Shown here: piece after piece, positions 36,007-45,095 of the stretch
How the letters are laid out: each line of letters begins with the position of its first letter
Position numbering within the stretch: position 1 is the stretch's first letter
Assembly: GCF_021502725.1 (NCBI RefSeq)
Contig: NZ_JAKFFS010000007.1
Coordinates: forward strand, 248,001-312,000
Length of the DNA: 64,000 nucleotides
Direction: 5' to 3'
Source: Dyadobacter sp. CY345
GTDB taxonomy: Bacteria; Bacteroidota; Bacteroidia; Cytophagales; Spirosomataceae
Translations under genes and position numbers: made by a program
The notes under the pieces: generated by a model
Seen by the model: the letters and a program-made list of their open reading frames with translations, nothing else
Told to the model about the DNA's origin: nothing
The model's database searches: none

Positions 36007-36158
36007 CTTCAAGTATTTTTCAATACCTGAAGATACGAAATTCAAGCGAATTTGAAAAGAAATAAGACTAGGAATTAAATCACAATATGTCAATGCCAAT
36101 TAAACAAAACGAGGGTGCCTTTTTGAGACACCCTCTTTTTTTATGAGATGATGCCTTA

Positions 36159-36437
36159 CTAAAATTGTTGATAGGCGAAAGTTCTGTTACTCTTTCTCCA
36201 CACCTGCGAATTTTTAATTGCGTAATTGGTACCGATAAAATTTGGTGATGTCTCAAAATCCGGGGTCAACACACATGCGTTTTCTATATATTTTTCGAGT
36301 AATGCAATAGAACAATTTAACGACGAATAGCTGATACCAGCGTCGTTAAGAGAATGAAACAGATCTTTAAGTACTGCAAGATCCGTTTGGGCCATCAGTA
36401 GATTTTCGTGATTTGTTTCGAAAGATTCAAGGTTCAT
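36159..36437 (-). CDS. Small hypothetical protein
   Basis: A 92-residue protein starting MNLESFETNHENLLMAQTDL, with no signal peptide, membrane segment or recognisable motif. The N-terminal half is helical with Leu spacing (LAVLKDLFHSLNDAGISYSSLNCSIALLEKYI) and the C-terminal part is Ser/Asn rich. It ends 24 bases from the right end of the IS, so its 3' surroundings, including any terminator, were altered by the insertion; the right IS end supplies a hairpin on this strand. Reality as a gene is moderately supported by an A-rich leader and an open frame in an otherwise empty stretch. Confidence 0.5.
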   Translation of the reverse strand: MNLESFETNHENLLMAQTDLAVLKDLFHSLNDAGISYSSLNCSIALLEKYIENACVLTPDFETSPNFIGTNYAIKNSQVWRKSNRTFAYQQF

Positions 36438-36567
36438 TTTTTGATTTATTAAGCTGGTTATTTAGTTACTTGGTATAGTAAAAAACCTGTACCAACGAAA
36501 TAATTTTAACAGCGTAGAAATTGTTCAAACGAGCATAACTCCTGTCGAGCTTAACATATTGTTAATG

Positions 36568-37191
36568 TCAGCGTTTCCTGTTCTTCATTCCTTTTTTGTC
36601 AACCAGAATGCCCAGGCCATAATGATTTGGGTAGTTGTATACTGACTGTCCGGTTGCTTTGGCAATATCCAAAACAGCTTGTTTCACCTCTGGAAAACTT
36701 TCTGTATCGTGAAAAATCGTACAATCGCTATGGTTTGCAGTCCACAGGCCGCATTCAAAAGTTTCCTTGTAGGTATGAACAATGTCCACATGCGCAAAGT
36801 CGTAACGTGAATTATCTTTGAAAATCCAGTTTTGATAATCGGATTTGAATAGTTCGATGTTTTTGTAAACCGAAAGTTTTTCCTTCGTTTGTTCGTAATG
36901 GTTTTCTTTATTATCAGTATGAATATCGCCTTCGAAGGTATCAACGCCAGTAACTTTTTTGAAGTAGTTTGAAAACACAACCGTAGAGTAACCAAACTCT
37001 ACACCGAATTCAATGCAATTTTCACGGCCTATGGAGAACTCGTCCAGAATGTCTTCAATAATCAATTCCAAACCTTTCCAGGCTGAGATTACATCCAGTA
37101 ATTTTTCAGGCTTCGTCAATTTAGAAGGTTCATAGAGCTTGAAATCGGGTTTGTTGAAAAATGTTTCTCTTATGACTTTACTAATGTTCAT
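36568..37191 (-). CDS. Class I SAM-dependent methyltransferase-like protein
   Basis: 207 residues. The region CIEFGVEFGYSTVVFSNYF resembles motif I of class I methyltransferases, GVDTFEGD the acidic second motif, and FAHVDIVHTYKETFECG the D--H-Y pattern of the Methyltransf_24/cephalosporin-hydroxylase-like group. HDTESFPEVKQAV follows. These enzymes often act on sugars or small metabolites; the substrate is unknown. It is a lone gene near the insertion sequence with no biosynthetic partners beside it. Confidence 0.72.
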   Translation of the reverse strand: MNISKVIRETFFNKPDFKLYEPSKLTKPEKLLDVISAWKGLELIIEDILDEFSIGRENCIEFGVEFGYSTVVFSNYFKKVTGVDTFEGDIHTDNKENHYEQTKEKLSVYKNIELFKSDYQNWIFKDNSRYDFAHVDIVHTYKETFECGLWTANHSDCTIFHDTESFPEVKQAVLDIAKATGQSVYNYPNHYGLGILVDKKGMKNRKR

Positions 37192-37332
37192 GAATTTTTT
37201 GTTAAGGTAAGTGCTGTTCGTTTATGACAAACTTTGGGTTATGATCTAAATAAATTGAAGAAGGTTGTAATCATTTCTAAAAAGTTTTTTCGGGACTGAA
37301 ATTTTCGGGGTTCAGTGTTTAAGTAAGTATAA

Positions 37333-37977
37333 TCAGTTTTGTATTAATTTAACGTTGGTCACCCTTGCGCTTTCCAAAACTGCCGGATTATGTGAACAGA
37401 TAAAAAGCCCGGCTATAATTTTATCAGGTAAATTATCCATCGTCTGTGAGCCAACCAGCTTCAAGGTCTCACCTTTTTTTGCCGCTCTCATTGTATATAC
37501 TTTTCCTTGCCGTTGCAGCTGGATGGTCTGGAAATTTTTCTCTTTACTGAAAATCTCATCCTCGGGATCGCGCATTTTATCTCCTTTTTTCACTCGCCAT
37601 TGCATAACAGACAATCCGTCGCCGTGAAGGACTGCGCTGATATGTGCAGCATTGTCGTAAAGTGACTCCCGGATCATCCACCCAACTTTGCGATGCGGAT
37701 CGGCACCCTTTCCCTCAAATTCAAAGTCCGCAGTGAAAGTAAAATCTCCGTCCATTTCTTTGTACAGAAACTGAAATTCATCCCGTTCAAACCAGATATT
37801 GTACCCGCCTCCTTTGAGCGTATATGTTTTAGTTTCTTTATCGTATTCAGATGTTCCGGGAAGTTTCGGAGTTCCGATGTCTGCATTTAAATCAAAATCA
37901 CCAATTTTCTTGGCGGGTGCGAAGCTAAACAGGAGGGAAGCTGCTAATAATGGATATAAAAACACTTGACGAAACAT
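37333..37977 (-). CDS. Secreted DUF1349-like (concanavalin-type) protein
   Basis: 214 residues with a signal peptide (MFRQVFLYPLLAASLLFSFAPA) and a beta-sandwich like DUF1349 proteins: GGGYNIWFERDEFQFLYKEM, DFTFTADFEFEG, RKVGWMIRESL and AHISAVLHGDGLSVMQWR. Related domains are attached to or encoded near sugar-active enzymes and may bind carbohydrates; catalysis is not evident. It is divergent from the Gfo/Idh/MocA gene at 38179, with about 200 bases between, which could mean joint control in carbohydrate use. Confidence 0.7.
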   Translation of the reverse strand: MFRQVFLYPLLAASLLFSFAPAKKIGDFDLNADIGTPKLPGTSEYDKETKTYTLKGGGYNIWFERDEFQFLYKEMDGDFTFTADFEFEGKGADPHRKVGWMIRESLYDNAAHISAVLHGDGLSVMQWRVKKGDKMRDPEDEIFSKEKNFQTIQLQRQGKVYTMRAAKKGETLKLVGSQTMDNLPDKIIAGLFICSHNPAVLESARVTNVKLIQN

Positions 37978-38178
37978 AGTAACTTTTGTATTATGGAATG
38001 ATATACTTTTAGATAAATGTACATTCTTTTAAATTATTAGTACAATCAAACGAATGAGAAATTAACCACGCTTAACAAAAATCATAGTAGAGATCAAAGT
38101 ATTTTACTTATTGGCTCCGCTTTAATAATTGGATCATAACTAAACCGGCTGCAATTGCCTGAAAACTTAAAAAAATTC

Positions 38179-39546
38179 ATGAACAATTTTGATATTAATC
38201 GCCGGAAATTTCTCTACGGAGCTTCGGCCGCTCTTGCCCTGACCACCCTCGGCGCCCAGGGTATGGACCTGATCAATCCGACAAAAACTTACAGGGTTGG
38301 TCTTATTGGGACCGGCTGGTATGGTAAAAGTGATTTGTTCAGATTAATTCAGGTTGCTCCGGTTGAGGTTATCGCGTTATGTGATGTTGATAAGAATCAA
38401 TTAAACGAGGCAGGAAAGTTGGTCAGTCAGCGGCAGAAATCAGGAAAAACGCCTAAGCTGTATGGCGATCACCAAAAAATGCTGGCAGAAAATCAATTGG
38501 ATATCGTTCTGATTGGAACTCCCGATCATTGGCATGCTCTGCAAATGATCGACGCTGTGAAAGCCGGAGCGAACGTTTATGTGCAAAAACCGATCAGCGT
38601 GGATGTGATGGAAGGGGAAGCAATGGTCGCGGCTGCCAGAAAATATAAAAAGGTAGTGCAGGTAGGAACCCAGCGAAAAAGTACCCCTCACTTGATCGAC
38701 GCAAAGAAAAATATTGTCGACGCCGGCTTGCTTGGAAAAATTTCCCACGTTGAAATGTGCTGTTATTATCACATGAGAGCGAATGGAAATCCCCCGGTTG
38801 AAGCTGTTCCGGATTTTCTGGACTACGAAATGTGGACCGGACCGGCGCCGCTTCGCCCTTATGACGGCATACCGCACGTCCGTTGGTGGAGAACTTTTAA
38901 CGAGTATGGAAACGGAGTTCTGGGTGACATGTGTGTGCACATGTTTGATACCGTCCGTTGGATGCTGAAACTTGGCTGGCCAAATAAGATCAGCTCAACA
39001 GGTGGAATTTATGTGCAGAAGGAGGGGAAATCAAATATTTCGGATACACAATCTGCAATATTTGAGTACGACGGTCTCAATTGTGTCTGGCAGCACAGAA
39101 CCTGGGGAACTCCCGCCGATCCGGAATATCCATGGTCTTTCACTTTGTTTGGTGAAAAAGGAACGCTGAAAGCCAGCACAATGGCCTACGATTTTATTCC
39201 GGTCGGGAAAGGAGAGAAAATTCATAAGGATGTTGTGTTTGAAAAAGAGAAATATCCGGAAGATCTGAAAGAAGATAGGATAGAATTAAATGCTGCCCCT
39301 GCGACGCGTTTACACATGCTTGATTTTATTACGGCAATCGAAAATGGCGGCCGTCCAGTGGCGGATATTGAAGAAGGTCATATTTCAACGGCGAGTTGTA
39401 TTATGGCGAACCTTTCCATGAAAATGGGACGGCCTATCGTCTACGATCCAAAGAAAAGGGAAATTGTTGGTGACAAGGAAGCGAACGGATTACTGGCTCG
39501 GACCTATCGCAAACCTTACATACATCCAAATCCGGATAAAGTCTGA
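38179..39546 (+). CDS. Gfo/Idh/MocA family oxidoreductase with Tat-type leader
   Basis: 455 residues from the ATG at 38179; a TTG at 38155 is an alternative. The N terminus has a twin-arginine motif and hydrophobic stretch (NRRKFLYGASAALALTTLGA), so export by Tat to the periplasm is likely. The NAD(P)-binding fold starts YRVGLIGTGWYGKSDL, and VQKPISVDVMEGE holds the family's Lys-Pro. GNGVLGDMCVHMFDTVRWML belongs to the substrate domain. These enzymes oxidise or reduce sugars; exported ones are common in Bacteroidota with 3-keto-sugar metabolism. A DUF1080 protein of that metabolism is at 52835, but not adjacent. Confidence 0.85.
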   Translation: MNNFDINRRKFLYGASAALALTTLGAQGMDLINPTKTYRVGLIGTGWYGKSDLFRLIQVAPVEVIALCDVDKNQLNEAGKLVSQRQKSGKTPKLYGDHQKMLAENQLDIVLIGTPDHWHALQMIDAVKAGANVYVQKPISVDVMEGEAMVAAARKYKKVVQVGTQRKSTPHLIDAKKNIVDAGLLGKISHVEMCCYYHMRANGNPPVEAVPDFLDYEMWTGPAPLRPYDGIPHVRWWRTFNEYGNGVLGDMCVHMFDTVRWMLKLGWPNKISSTGGIYVQKEGKSNISDTQSAIFEYDGLNCVWQHRTWGTPADPEYPWSFTLFGEKGTLKASTMAYDFIPVGKGEKIHKDVVFEKEKYPEDLKEDRIELNAAPATRLHMLDFITAIENGGRPVADIEEGHISTASCIMANLSMKMGRPIVYDPKKREIVGDKEANGLLARTYRKPYIHPNPDKV

Positions 39547-39603
39547 TCATATTGAATTATTTACTGCTCCGGTGTTTCTAAGTTTTCAAAAAGGAGTAGA
39601 ATT

Positions 39604-39652
39604 AAAGCAAAACGCACAAAGTTTTTTAGACTTTGCGCGCTTTGCTTTTTAA
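39604..39652 (+). terminator. Terminator after the Gfo/Idh/MocA gene
   Basis: AAAGCAAAACGCACAAAG (39604-39621) pairs with CTTTGCGCGCTTTGCTTT (39631-39648) with two mismatches in 18, followed by a T stretch. It ends transcription before the lycopene cyclase gene. Confidence 0.7.
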
Positions 39653-39699
39653 CTTTACCACTTTGCGTGAAAAAACCTAGCACATCTAAATTTTGCTAA

Positions 39700-40860
39700 A
39701 TGCAATCAGAACGATACGACATTATTGTATGCGGAGGAGGGATGGCCGGTCTGAGCCTGGTATACCGCGCCTTAAAAGTGGGCGTTTGGAGTAAGCAGAA
39801 AATTTTGATTGTTGAGAAAAATAGAAAAGACCAAAATGACCGAACCTGGTGCTTTTGGCAAAAGGAAGAGGATCAAACAGCATTTGAAGAAATAATTTTC
39901 AGAAAGTGGAATGATCTTTTGTTTTTCTCTAATGACGGAAAGGAAATCAAGCTTGACACCGGTTCATACGGCTACACGATGATCAGGAGCATTGATTTTT
40001 ATAAACATGTCCTCTCATTCCTTGAAAGTCACGATCAGGTTAGGTTTATAAATGAAGAGGTCAAATCGGTACTGAATAAAGTTGGAGATGCTGAGGTGAT
40101 CACTGAAACAGCAACTTACAATGCAAAATATGTATTTAATTCCATCTATATAAAACCAACATTAAAACCTCACGATCAATATTTTTTACAGCATTTTAAA
40201 GGCATAAAGATTCAAACAGATGAATTCAAGGGAGATCCATCACAGATAAACTTTATGGACTTCAGAACTTCACAGGAAAACGGAGCAACTTTTTTTTACA
40301 CACTGCCATTTTCTCAGACAGAAATCTTCACCGAGTATACCATTTTTTCTAAAAAGCTTTTGACACAAGAAGAATATGATGCAGGAATAAGGAAATACAT
40401 TAACGACATACTGAAAATCAAAAACTATAAGATTATTGAGGAGGAGTGTGGCGTGATTCCAATGACTGATTACTCCTTTGAAAGGCGATCTGGAAATGTG
40501 ATTAATATTGGAAGTGCCGGAGGTGACACAAGAGCTTCCACCGGTTACACTTTTTTGAATACACAAAAGACAATTTCCAAAATAATTCATTCATTCACTG
40601 AGAATAATCACCCATTCTTCAAGGATGAGCAGATCAGTAAAAAACATAAAGTCCTGGATGCCACGTTTCTGAACGTCTTTGATTTAGGCCTATATCCCGG
40701 CGATGAAATATTCACTGATCTTTTTAAGAATGTAAAGGCGAAAACGGTATTTAAATTTCTGGACTCAGAGAGTTCAGTTATTGATGACCTGAAAATCATG
40801 TCAAGTCTAAAGGCGAAATATTTTATCGGACCCTTTTTGAAGGTACTGGCGAATAAGTAG
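39700..40860 (+). CDS. crtY: Lycopene cyclase family protein
   Basis: 386 residues. The FAD-binding N terminus is YDIIVCGGGMAGLSLVYRAL, followed by the CrtY-type DRTWCFW motif (DQNDRTWCFWQKEE). FEFD-like and GEEE-like parts are diverged: IIEEECGVIPMTD carries the acidic cluster and IGSAGGDTRASTGYTF the cyclase C-terminal motif. It would cyclise the ends of lycopene to beta-ionone rings, without net redox change, at the membrane. No other carotenoid gene is next to it; the CrtI-like gene at 12032 is 26 kb away in the polyene locus. Confidence 0.82.
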   Translation: MQSERYDIIVCGGGMAGLSLVYRALKVGVWSKQKILIVEKNRKDQNDRTWCFWQKEEDQTAFEEIIFRKWNDLLFFSNDGKEIKLDTGSYGYTMIRSIDFYKHVLSFLESHDQVRFINEEVKSVLNKVGDAEVITETATYNAKYVFNSIYIKPTLKPHDQYFLQHFKGIKIQTDEFKGDPSQINFMDFRTSQENGATFFYTLPFSQTEIFTEYTIFSKKLLTQEEYDAGIRKYINDILKIKNYKIIEEECGVIPMTDYSFERRSGNVINIGSAGGDTRASTGYTFLNTQKTISKIIHSFTENNHPFFKDEQISKKHKVLDATFLNVFDLGLYPGDEIFTDLFKNVKAKTVFKFLDSESSVIDDLKIMSSLKAKYFIGPFLKVLANK

Positions 40861-40952
40861 GATTATATATTGCAAATAAGATTATTCTAAGATTATAGGA
40901 ACTATAAACGCTTCTGTTTTCGTTGTCATGCTAATAAGTTCCGTCAAAACGC

Positions 40953-42185
40953 ATGAGCCGCAAACAATACTCCTACATGATCCTGATTTTGGGATCTCTT
41001 GCTACTGTTAGTCCATTTTCAATCGATATGTATCTGCCTGGATTTCCCAGGATTGCAAAAGATCTTAACACCACAATAGATAAAGTTCAATTATCTCTGA
41101 CAGGTTATCTTATTGGGATATGTATTGGTCAGGTGCTTTATGGGCCTCTTCTGGATCGTTTCGGGAGAAAAACCCCGCTTTATGCCGGGCTTGTGATTTA
41201 TATTTTGGCATCGATCGGTTGCGCGCTTACCTCCTCCGTTGAAGCGTTGATTGTTATGCGATTTTTCCAGGCTATCGGCGGCTGCGTAGGATTAGTTTCT
41301 TCACAAGCTTTGGTAAGTGATTTATTTACAAAAGACAAGAGAGCAGAAGTTTTTTCTATGATTACGCTGGTGATTGCTGTTTCCCCAATGATTGCTCCAA
41401 CGGTTGGTGGTTACGTGACTTCGGCTTTTGGCTGGAACTGGGTCTTTATTATTCTAGCAGGTATTGTGCTTCTCATTATTGGCGCGATTTACTTTTTTCT
41501 TCCGGCCGGCAAATCACCGGATCCGACCGTATCACTAAAACCACAGGCGGTTATCGGTAGTTTTCTAACGGTACTCAGACAGCCTCAATTCTTAATTTAT
41601 ACGATGGCGGGAGGTCTGGCAACAGCGGCTCCATTCGCTTATATTGCTGGTTCTTCTGACGTTTTCATGAATATCTACAAAGTTTCCGAACAACAATACG
41701 GCTGGATCTTTGCGTTTTTGGCATTTGCCATGATTGGTTCTACCCAGCTGAATCATTTCCTTTTGAAGAAATACAACAGCGAGCAGATCATCAAAACAAC
41801 ACTAATGTATCAAAGCGTTGTTGGTACGCTGCTGGTTCTGGGCGTTTATTTCAACTGGTATAATCTGTATACATTGATCGGAATGATGTTTATTTTCCTG
41901 ACCGGCCAAGGTTTGACAGGGCCAAATACATCCGCACTTTCCCTGGCTCCGTTCAAGAAACACACCGGTAGTGCTTCGGCACTGATGGGAAGCTGGCGGA
42001 TGGGGGCCGGCGCGATCATTTCGATTATTGTCAGTGTTTTGCATAACAATACCGCCATTCCTATGGTGGCGATGATGGCGGCATGCTCGCTGGTAAGTCT
42101 GGTAATCCTGTTTGTAGGTAATGCAACTGTCAACAATGCTGCGCGAAACAGCGATGTAGAAAGTGAAGTTTCTATGTTGCTTTAA
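40953..42185 (+). CDS. Bcr/CflA family multidrug efflux transporter (MFS)
   Basis: 410 residues with about 12 membrane helices. FSIDMYLPGFPRIAKDL at the N terminus is typical of the Bcr/CflA subfamily, and GPLLDRFGRKTPLYAG is MFS motif A between helices 2 and 3. The second half has SDVFMNIYKVSEQQYGWIF. Members are proton-driven drug exporters of the inner membrane. It lies 36 bases before the dienelactone hydrolase gene on the same strand; a shared transcript is possible but functional linkage is not evident. Confidence 0.88.
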   Translation: MSRKQYSYMILILGSLATVSPFSIDMYLPGFPRIAKDLNTTIDKVQLSLTGYLIGICIGQVLYGPLLDRFGRKTPLYAGLVIYILASIGCALTSSVEALIVMRFFQAIGGCVGLVSSQALVSDLFTKDKRAEVFSMITLVIAVSPMIAPTVGGYVTSAFGWNWVFIILAGIVLLIIGAIYFFLPAGKSPDPTVSLKPQAVIGSFLTVLRQPQFLIYTMAGGLATAAPFAYIAGSSDVFMNIYKVSEQQYGWIFAFLAFAMIGSTQLNHFLLKKYNSEQIIKTTLMYQSVVGTLLVLGVYFNWYNLYTLIGMMFIFLTGQGLTGPNTSALSLAPFKKHTGSASALMGSWRMGAGAIISIIVSVLHNNTAIPMVAMMAACSLVSLVILFVGNATVNNAARNSDVESEVSMLL

Positions 42186-42221
42186 TCTTGTTTTTAAATT
42201 ATAAACCCATAAATCGAACCT

Positions 42222-42992
42222 ATGAAAATCGCGAAATTTTACCTGTTTTTTGTTTTACTCCTGATGACATCTTTCAGTTATGCCCAATTGCAACCGGTCA
42301 GTTACGCTGACGGTGTCCAAAAATTAAGCGGTTTCGCTGCAAAACCGAAAACCTCAAATAAGAAAAAAGCCGGAGTTTTGATTCTTCCAGCATGGATGGG
42401 TATCGATGCACATTCCAAGAACAGCGCAGAAAAATTATCTACTTTGGGATATTATGCATTTGTAGCGGACATTTATGGTGAAGGAAAAGCACCAAAAGAC
42501 CAGAAAGCTGCGGCAGAGCTGTCAGGTTATTTCAAGAAAAATTATGCTGAATACCAAAAGCGTATCAAACTCGCCTTAGATCAATTGGTGAAGGCCGGGG
42601 CTGATCCTGCTAACATTGCCGTAATCGGATATTGCTTTGGCGGAACGGGAGCAGTTGAGGCAGCAAGAGAAAACTTCCCTGTGAAGGGAATCGTCTCCTT
42701 TCATGGAGGTCTCGGTCGTGATTCTTCGCGCACAGTTTCAGCGATAAAACCAAAACTTCTGATCCTGCACGGAGCAGATGATAATTTTGTTCCTGCTAAA
42801 GAAGTTTCAGCGTTTCAAAGCGAACTCAAAAAAGCAAACGCAGACTGGCAAATGGTTTATTATGCCAATTCAGTACATAGTTTTACAGATCCAGCGGCTG
42901 GAAATGATAATTCCAAAGGCGCCGCTTATAACGAAAAAGCAGCTATGCGGTCCTGGGAAGCAATGCTTCAATTTTTTGAGGAATTGTTTTAA
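42222..42992 (+). CDS. Dienelactone hydrolase family protein, exported
   Basis: 256 residues with a signal peptide (MKIAKFYLFFVLLLMTSFSYAQ). The alpha/beta hydrolase core has Cys nucleophile C138 in VIGYCFGGTGAV, the Asp region LHGADDNFVPAKE and His in NSVHSFTDP, the Cys-Asp-His triad of dienelactone hydrolases. The family hydrolyses dienelactone or other small esters; the exported location suggests a broader esterase here. It is followed by a strong terminator. Confidence 0.85.
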   Translation: MKIAKFYLFFVLLLMTSFSYAQLQPVSYADGVQKLSGFAAKPKTSNKKKAGVLILPAWMGIDAHSKNSAEKLSTLGYYAFVADIYGEGKAPKDQKAAAELSGYFKKNYAEYQKRIKLALDQLVKAGADPANIAVIGYCFGGTGAVEAARENFPVKGIVSFHGGLGRDSSRTVSAIKPKLLILHGADDNFVPAKEVSAFQSELKKANADWQMVYYANSVHSFTDPAAGNDNSKGAAYNEKAAMRSWEAMLQFFEELF

Positions 42993-43009
42993 TTAGAAGA
43001 ATTTACGGG

Positions 43010-43070
43010 TCCTGCATATTAATTTCTAATCACAGCGTAGTGAAGAAATTGATATGCAGGATTTTTATTT
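43010..43070 (+). terminator. Terminator after the dienelactone hydrolase gene
   Basis: TCCTGCATATTAATTTC (43010-43026) pairs with GAAATTGATATGCAGGA (43045-43061), 17 bp with one wobble pair, then TTTTTATTT. The loop is 18 bases. Confidence 0.8.
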
Positions 43071-43211
43071 CACAACAATTGCCAGCTTGTCATTAATTTG
43101 AGATTAATACGAAATAAAAATTAGATATTTTCGTCTGTTTTCTTAAACTTGGACAAGTAAATCGTTAAAAAGCGATTACCTATTTTTAGCCCACTACCTT
43201 AAATCCTTAAA

Positions 43212-44990
43212 ATGAACAAATCCCTTATTCTGGTTTTTTTAATATGTATTGTTATGCAAGCCTGTAAGCAAAAAGCTTCTGAGGAATTGCTTCCGCCAGT
43301 CGGAGAATTGTTTGATAATTATTATGAAGACAAATTGCCTCTATATCCGTTGGAAGCAACCATGAATGGCGATAACCGTTATAATGATCTTTTTCCTAAT
43401 GATCTGACAAAAGATTACAAAAAGAAGCTCGTTGATTTTTATAACAAATATCAAACGGAACTTGGGAAATATGATCGTGAGGAATTGAATGAGGAAGAAA
43501 AAACCAGTTATGATTTATTGAGCTGGGAGTGCAGTATCAATCTGGAACTGCTTACATTTCCGACAGAGCTCATGCCGATTAATCAGATATTCTCTACTCA
43601 TCTGATGGTTGCGCAGCTGGCAAGTGGCGGAAGTATGCAGCCATTCAAAACTGTGGATGATTACGACGATTGGTTGAAACGTGTTGATGGCTTCACAGTT
43701 TGGTGTGATACTGCAATTGTCAATATGAGAGAGGGGATTAAAAAGGGGTACGTATTACCAGCGCCTTTGATCAAGAAAATGATTCCTCAACTCGCTGATA
43801 TGGATCATGGGCCAACGGAGCAGCATTTGTTTTATACCCCTGTAACGAAGTTCCCTGATTCCTTCGTTGCTGATGATAAAGCCCGATTGACAAAGGGATA
43901 TAAGGCAATGGTGGAAGAAAAGGTAATTCCTGCTTTCAAACGTTTACATGAATTCGTTGAGAAGGAGTATTTGCCGGCTGGACGTACGACGAGTGGTTTT
44001 ATGGATCTACCGAACGGCAAAGCACTGTACGATGCCTATATCAAATATTACACGACAACCTCAATGTCTTCCGATGAAATTCATGCATTAGGGTTGAGTG
44101 AAGTGGAGCGTATTTCAAAAGAGATGCTAAAAGTAAAAGACCAAGTCGGCTTCAAAGGAAATCTTAAAGCGTTTTTCGCTGATGTCAGGACTAACAAGAA
44201 GCTTATGCCTTTTACAAAACCGGAGGATGTGATCGCGCATTTCAATCAGATTCACGAAACGATGAAACCTAATCTGAAAAAATTATTTGATCTCACGCCA
44301 AAAGCAGCCTTTGAGGTTCGCCGTACGGAAGCTTTCAGAGAAGCTTCTGCTTCAGCTGAATATAATCCGGGCTTGGCCGATGGTTCAAGGCCTGGCGTTT
44401 TTTATGTTCCGATTCCAAATGTGAAAGAATATAACGACGTTTCAGATGAGAGTTTATTTTTACATGAAGCTATTCCCGGACATCATTATCAGATTTCGTT
44501 ACAGCAAGAAAATAAAGCTTTGCCGACTTTCAGAAAAAATATTTGGTATAGCGCATACGGCGAGGGTTGGGCGCTTTATTGTGAATCGCTGGGAAAAGAA
44601 TTAGGATTATATACCGACCCGTACCAATATTTTGGAATGTTGAGCGCCGAAATGCGCCGTGCCATACGTCTTGTTGTTGACACCGGAATTCATTCCAAAG
44701 GCTGGTCGAGAGAGAAGGCCATCCAATATTCAATCGATCACGAAGCGGAGTCGGAAGAAAGTATCACCGCCGAAGTTGAAAGATATATGGCGGGAGCAGG
44801 ACAGGCATTATCCTATAAGATCGGGCAGCTCGAAATCCGCGAATTGCGTTCAAAAGCTGAAAAGGAAAAAGGTGATAAGTTTAATATCCAGGAATTTCAT
44901 AACAAAGTTTTGGAATCAGGATGTGTCCCGCTGAACCTGCTTGAAGCCAAAATAAATACCTGGATTACAGGTGGAGAAAAAGCAAAATAA
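43212..44990 (+). CDS. DUF885 family lipoprotein, probable metallopeptidase
   Basis: 592 residues. The N terminus MNKSLILVFLICIVMQACKQ ends in a lipobox with Cys18, so it is a lipoprotein. The DUF885 domain has the zinc-type motif LHEAIPGHHYQISLQQ (HEAIPGHH starting at residue 418) and, further on, YGEGWALYCESLG. Related proteins are peptidases or dipeptidyl hydrolases; the precise substrate is unknown. It stands alone between two terminators. Confidence 0.85.
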   Translation: MNKSLILVFLICIVMQACKQKASEELLPPVGELFDNYYEDKLPLYPLEATMNGDNRYNDLFPNDLTKDYKKKLVDFYNKYQTELGKYDREELNEEEKTSYDLLSWECSINLELLTFPTELMPINQIFSTHLMVAQLASGGSMQPFKTVDDYDDWLKRVDGFTVWCDTAIVNMREGIKKGYVLPAPLIKKMIPQLADMDHGPTEQHLFYTPVTKFPDSFVADDKARLTKGYKAMVEEKVIPAFKRLHEFVEKEYLPAGRTTSGFMDLPNGKALYDAYIKYYTTTSMSSDEIHALGLSEVERISKEMLKVKDQVGFKGNLKAFFADVRTNKKLMPFTKPEDVIAHFNQIHETMKPNLKKLFDLTPKAAFEVRRTEAFREASASAEYNPGLADGSRPGVFYVPIPNVKEYNDVSDESLFLHEAIPGHHYQISLQQENKALPTFRKNIWYSAYGEGWALYCESLGKELGLYTDPYQYFGMLSAEMRRAIRLVVDTGIHSKGWSREKAIQYSIDHEAESEESITAEVERYMAGAGQALSYKIGQLEIRELRSKAEKEKGDKFNIQEFHNKVLESGCVPLNLLEAKINTWITGGEKAK

Positions 44991-45014
44991 TATCGATCTA
45001 TCTGAAATAAAGAC

Positions 45015-45050
45015 GCTCCGAAAACTATCTTTTTCGGAGCTTCTTTATTA
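45015..45050 (+). terminator. Terminator after the DUF885 gene
   Basis: A perfect 10-bp stem GCTCCGAAAA (45015-45024) with TTTTCGGAGC (45031-45040), loop CTATCT, followed by TTCTTTATT. It lies between convergent genes. Confidence 0.78.
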
Positions 45051-45095
45051 TAATGGCGGTACAATTGCGAAAGATTAACTCTTTCTTATTAATTG

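Larger units (their letters stand above)
34343..36135. mobile_element. Complete IS1182-like insertion sequence
   Basis: About 1793 bp bounded by inverted repeats: GAGGGTGTCTCAAA starts at 34343, and its complement TTTGAGACACCCTC ends at 36135. One transposase gene lies inside on the minus strand. Both ends also fold into hairpins: left, a 12-bp stem with two G-U pairs (34343-34375) followed by seven T; right, a 7-bp stem GAGGGTG/CACCCTC (36111-36135) followed by seven T on the plus strand. No flush target-site duplication is evident in the flanking bases. The element looks intact and possibly recent. Confidence 0.85.

Noticed and set aside
38440..38940. 166-residue minus-strand frame
   Set aside because: Shadow of the Gfo/Idh/MocA gene.
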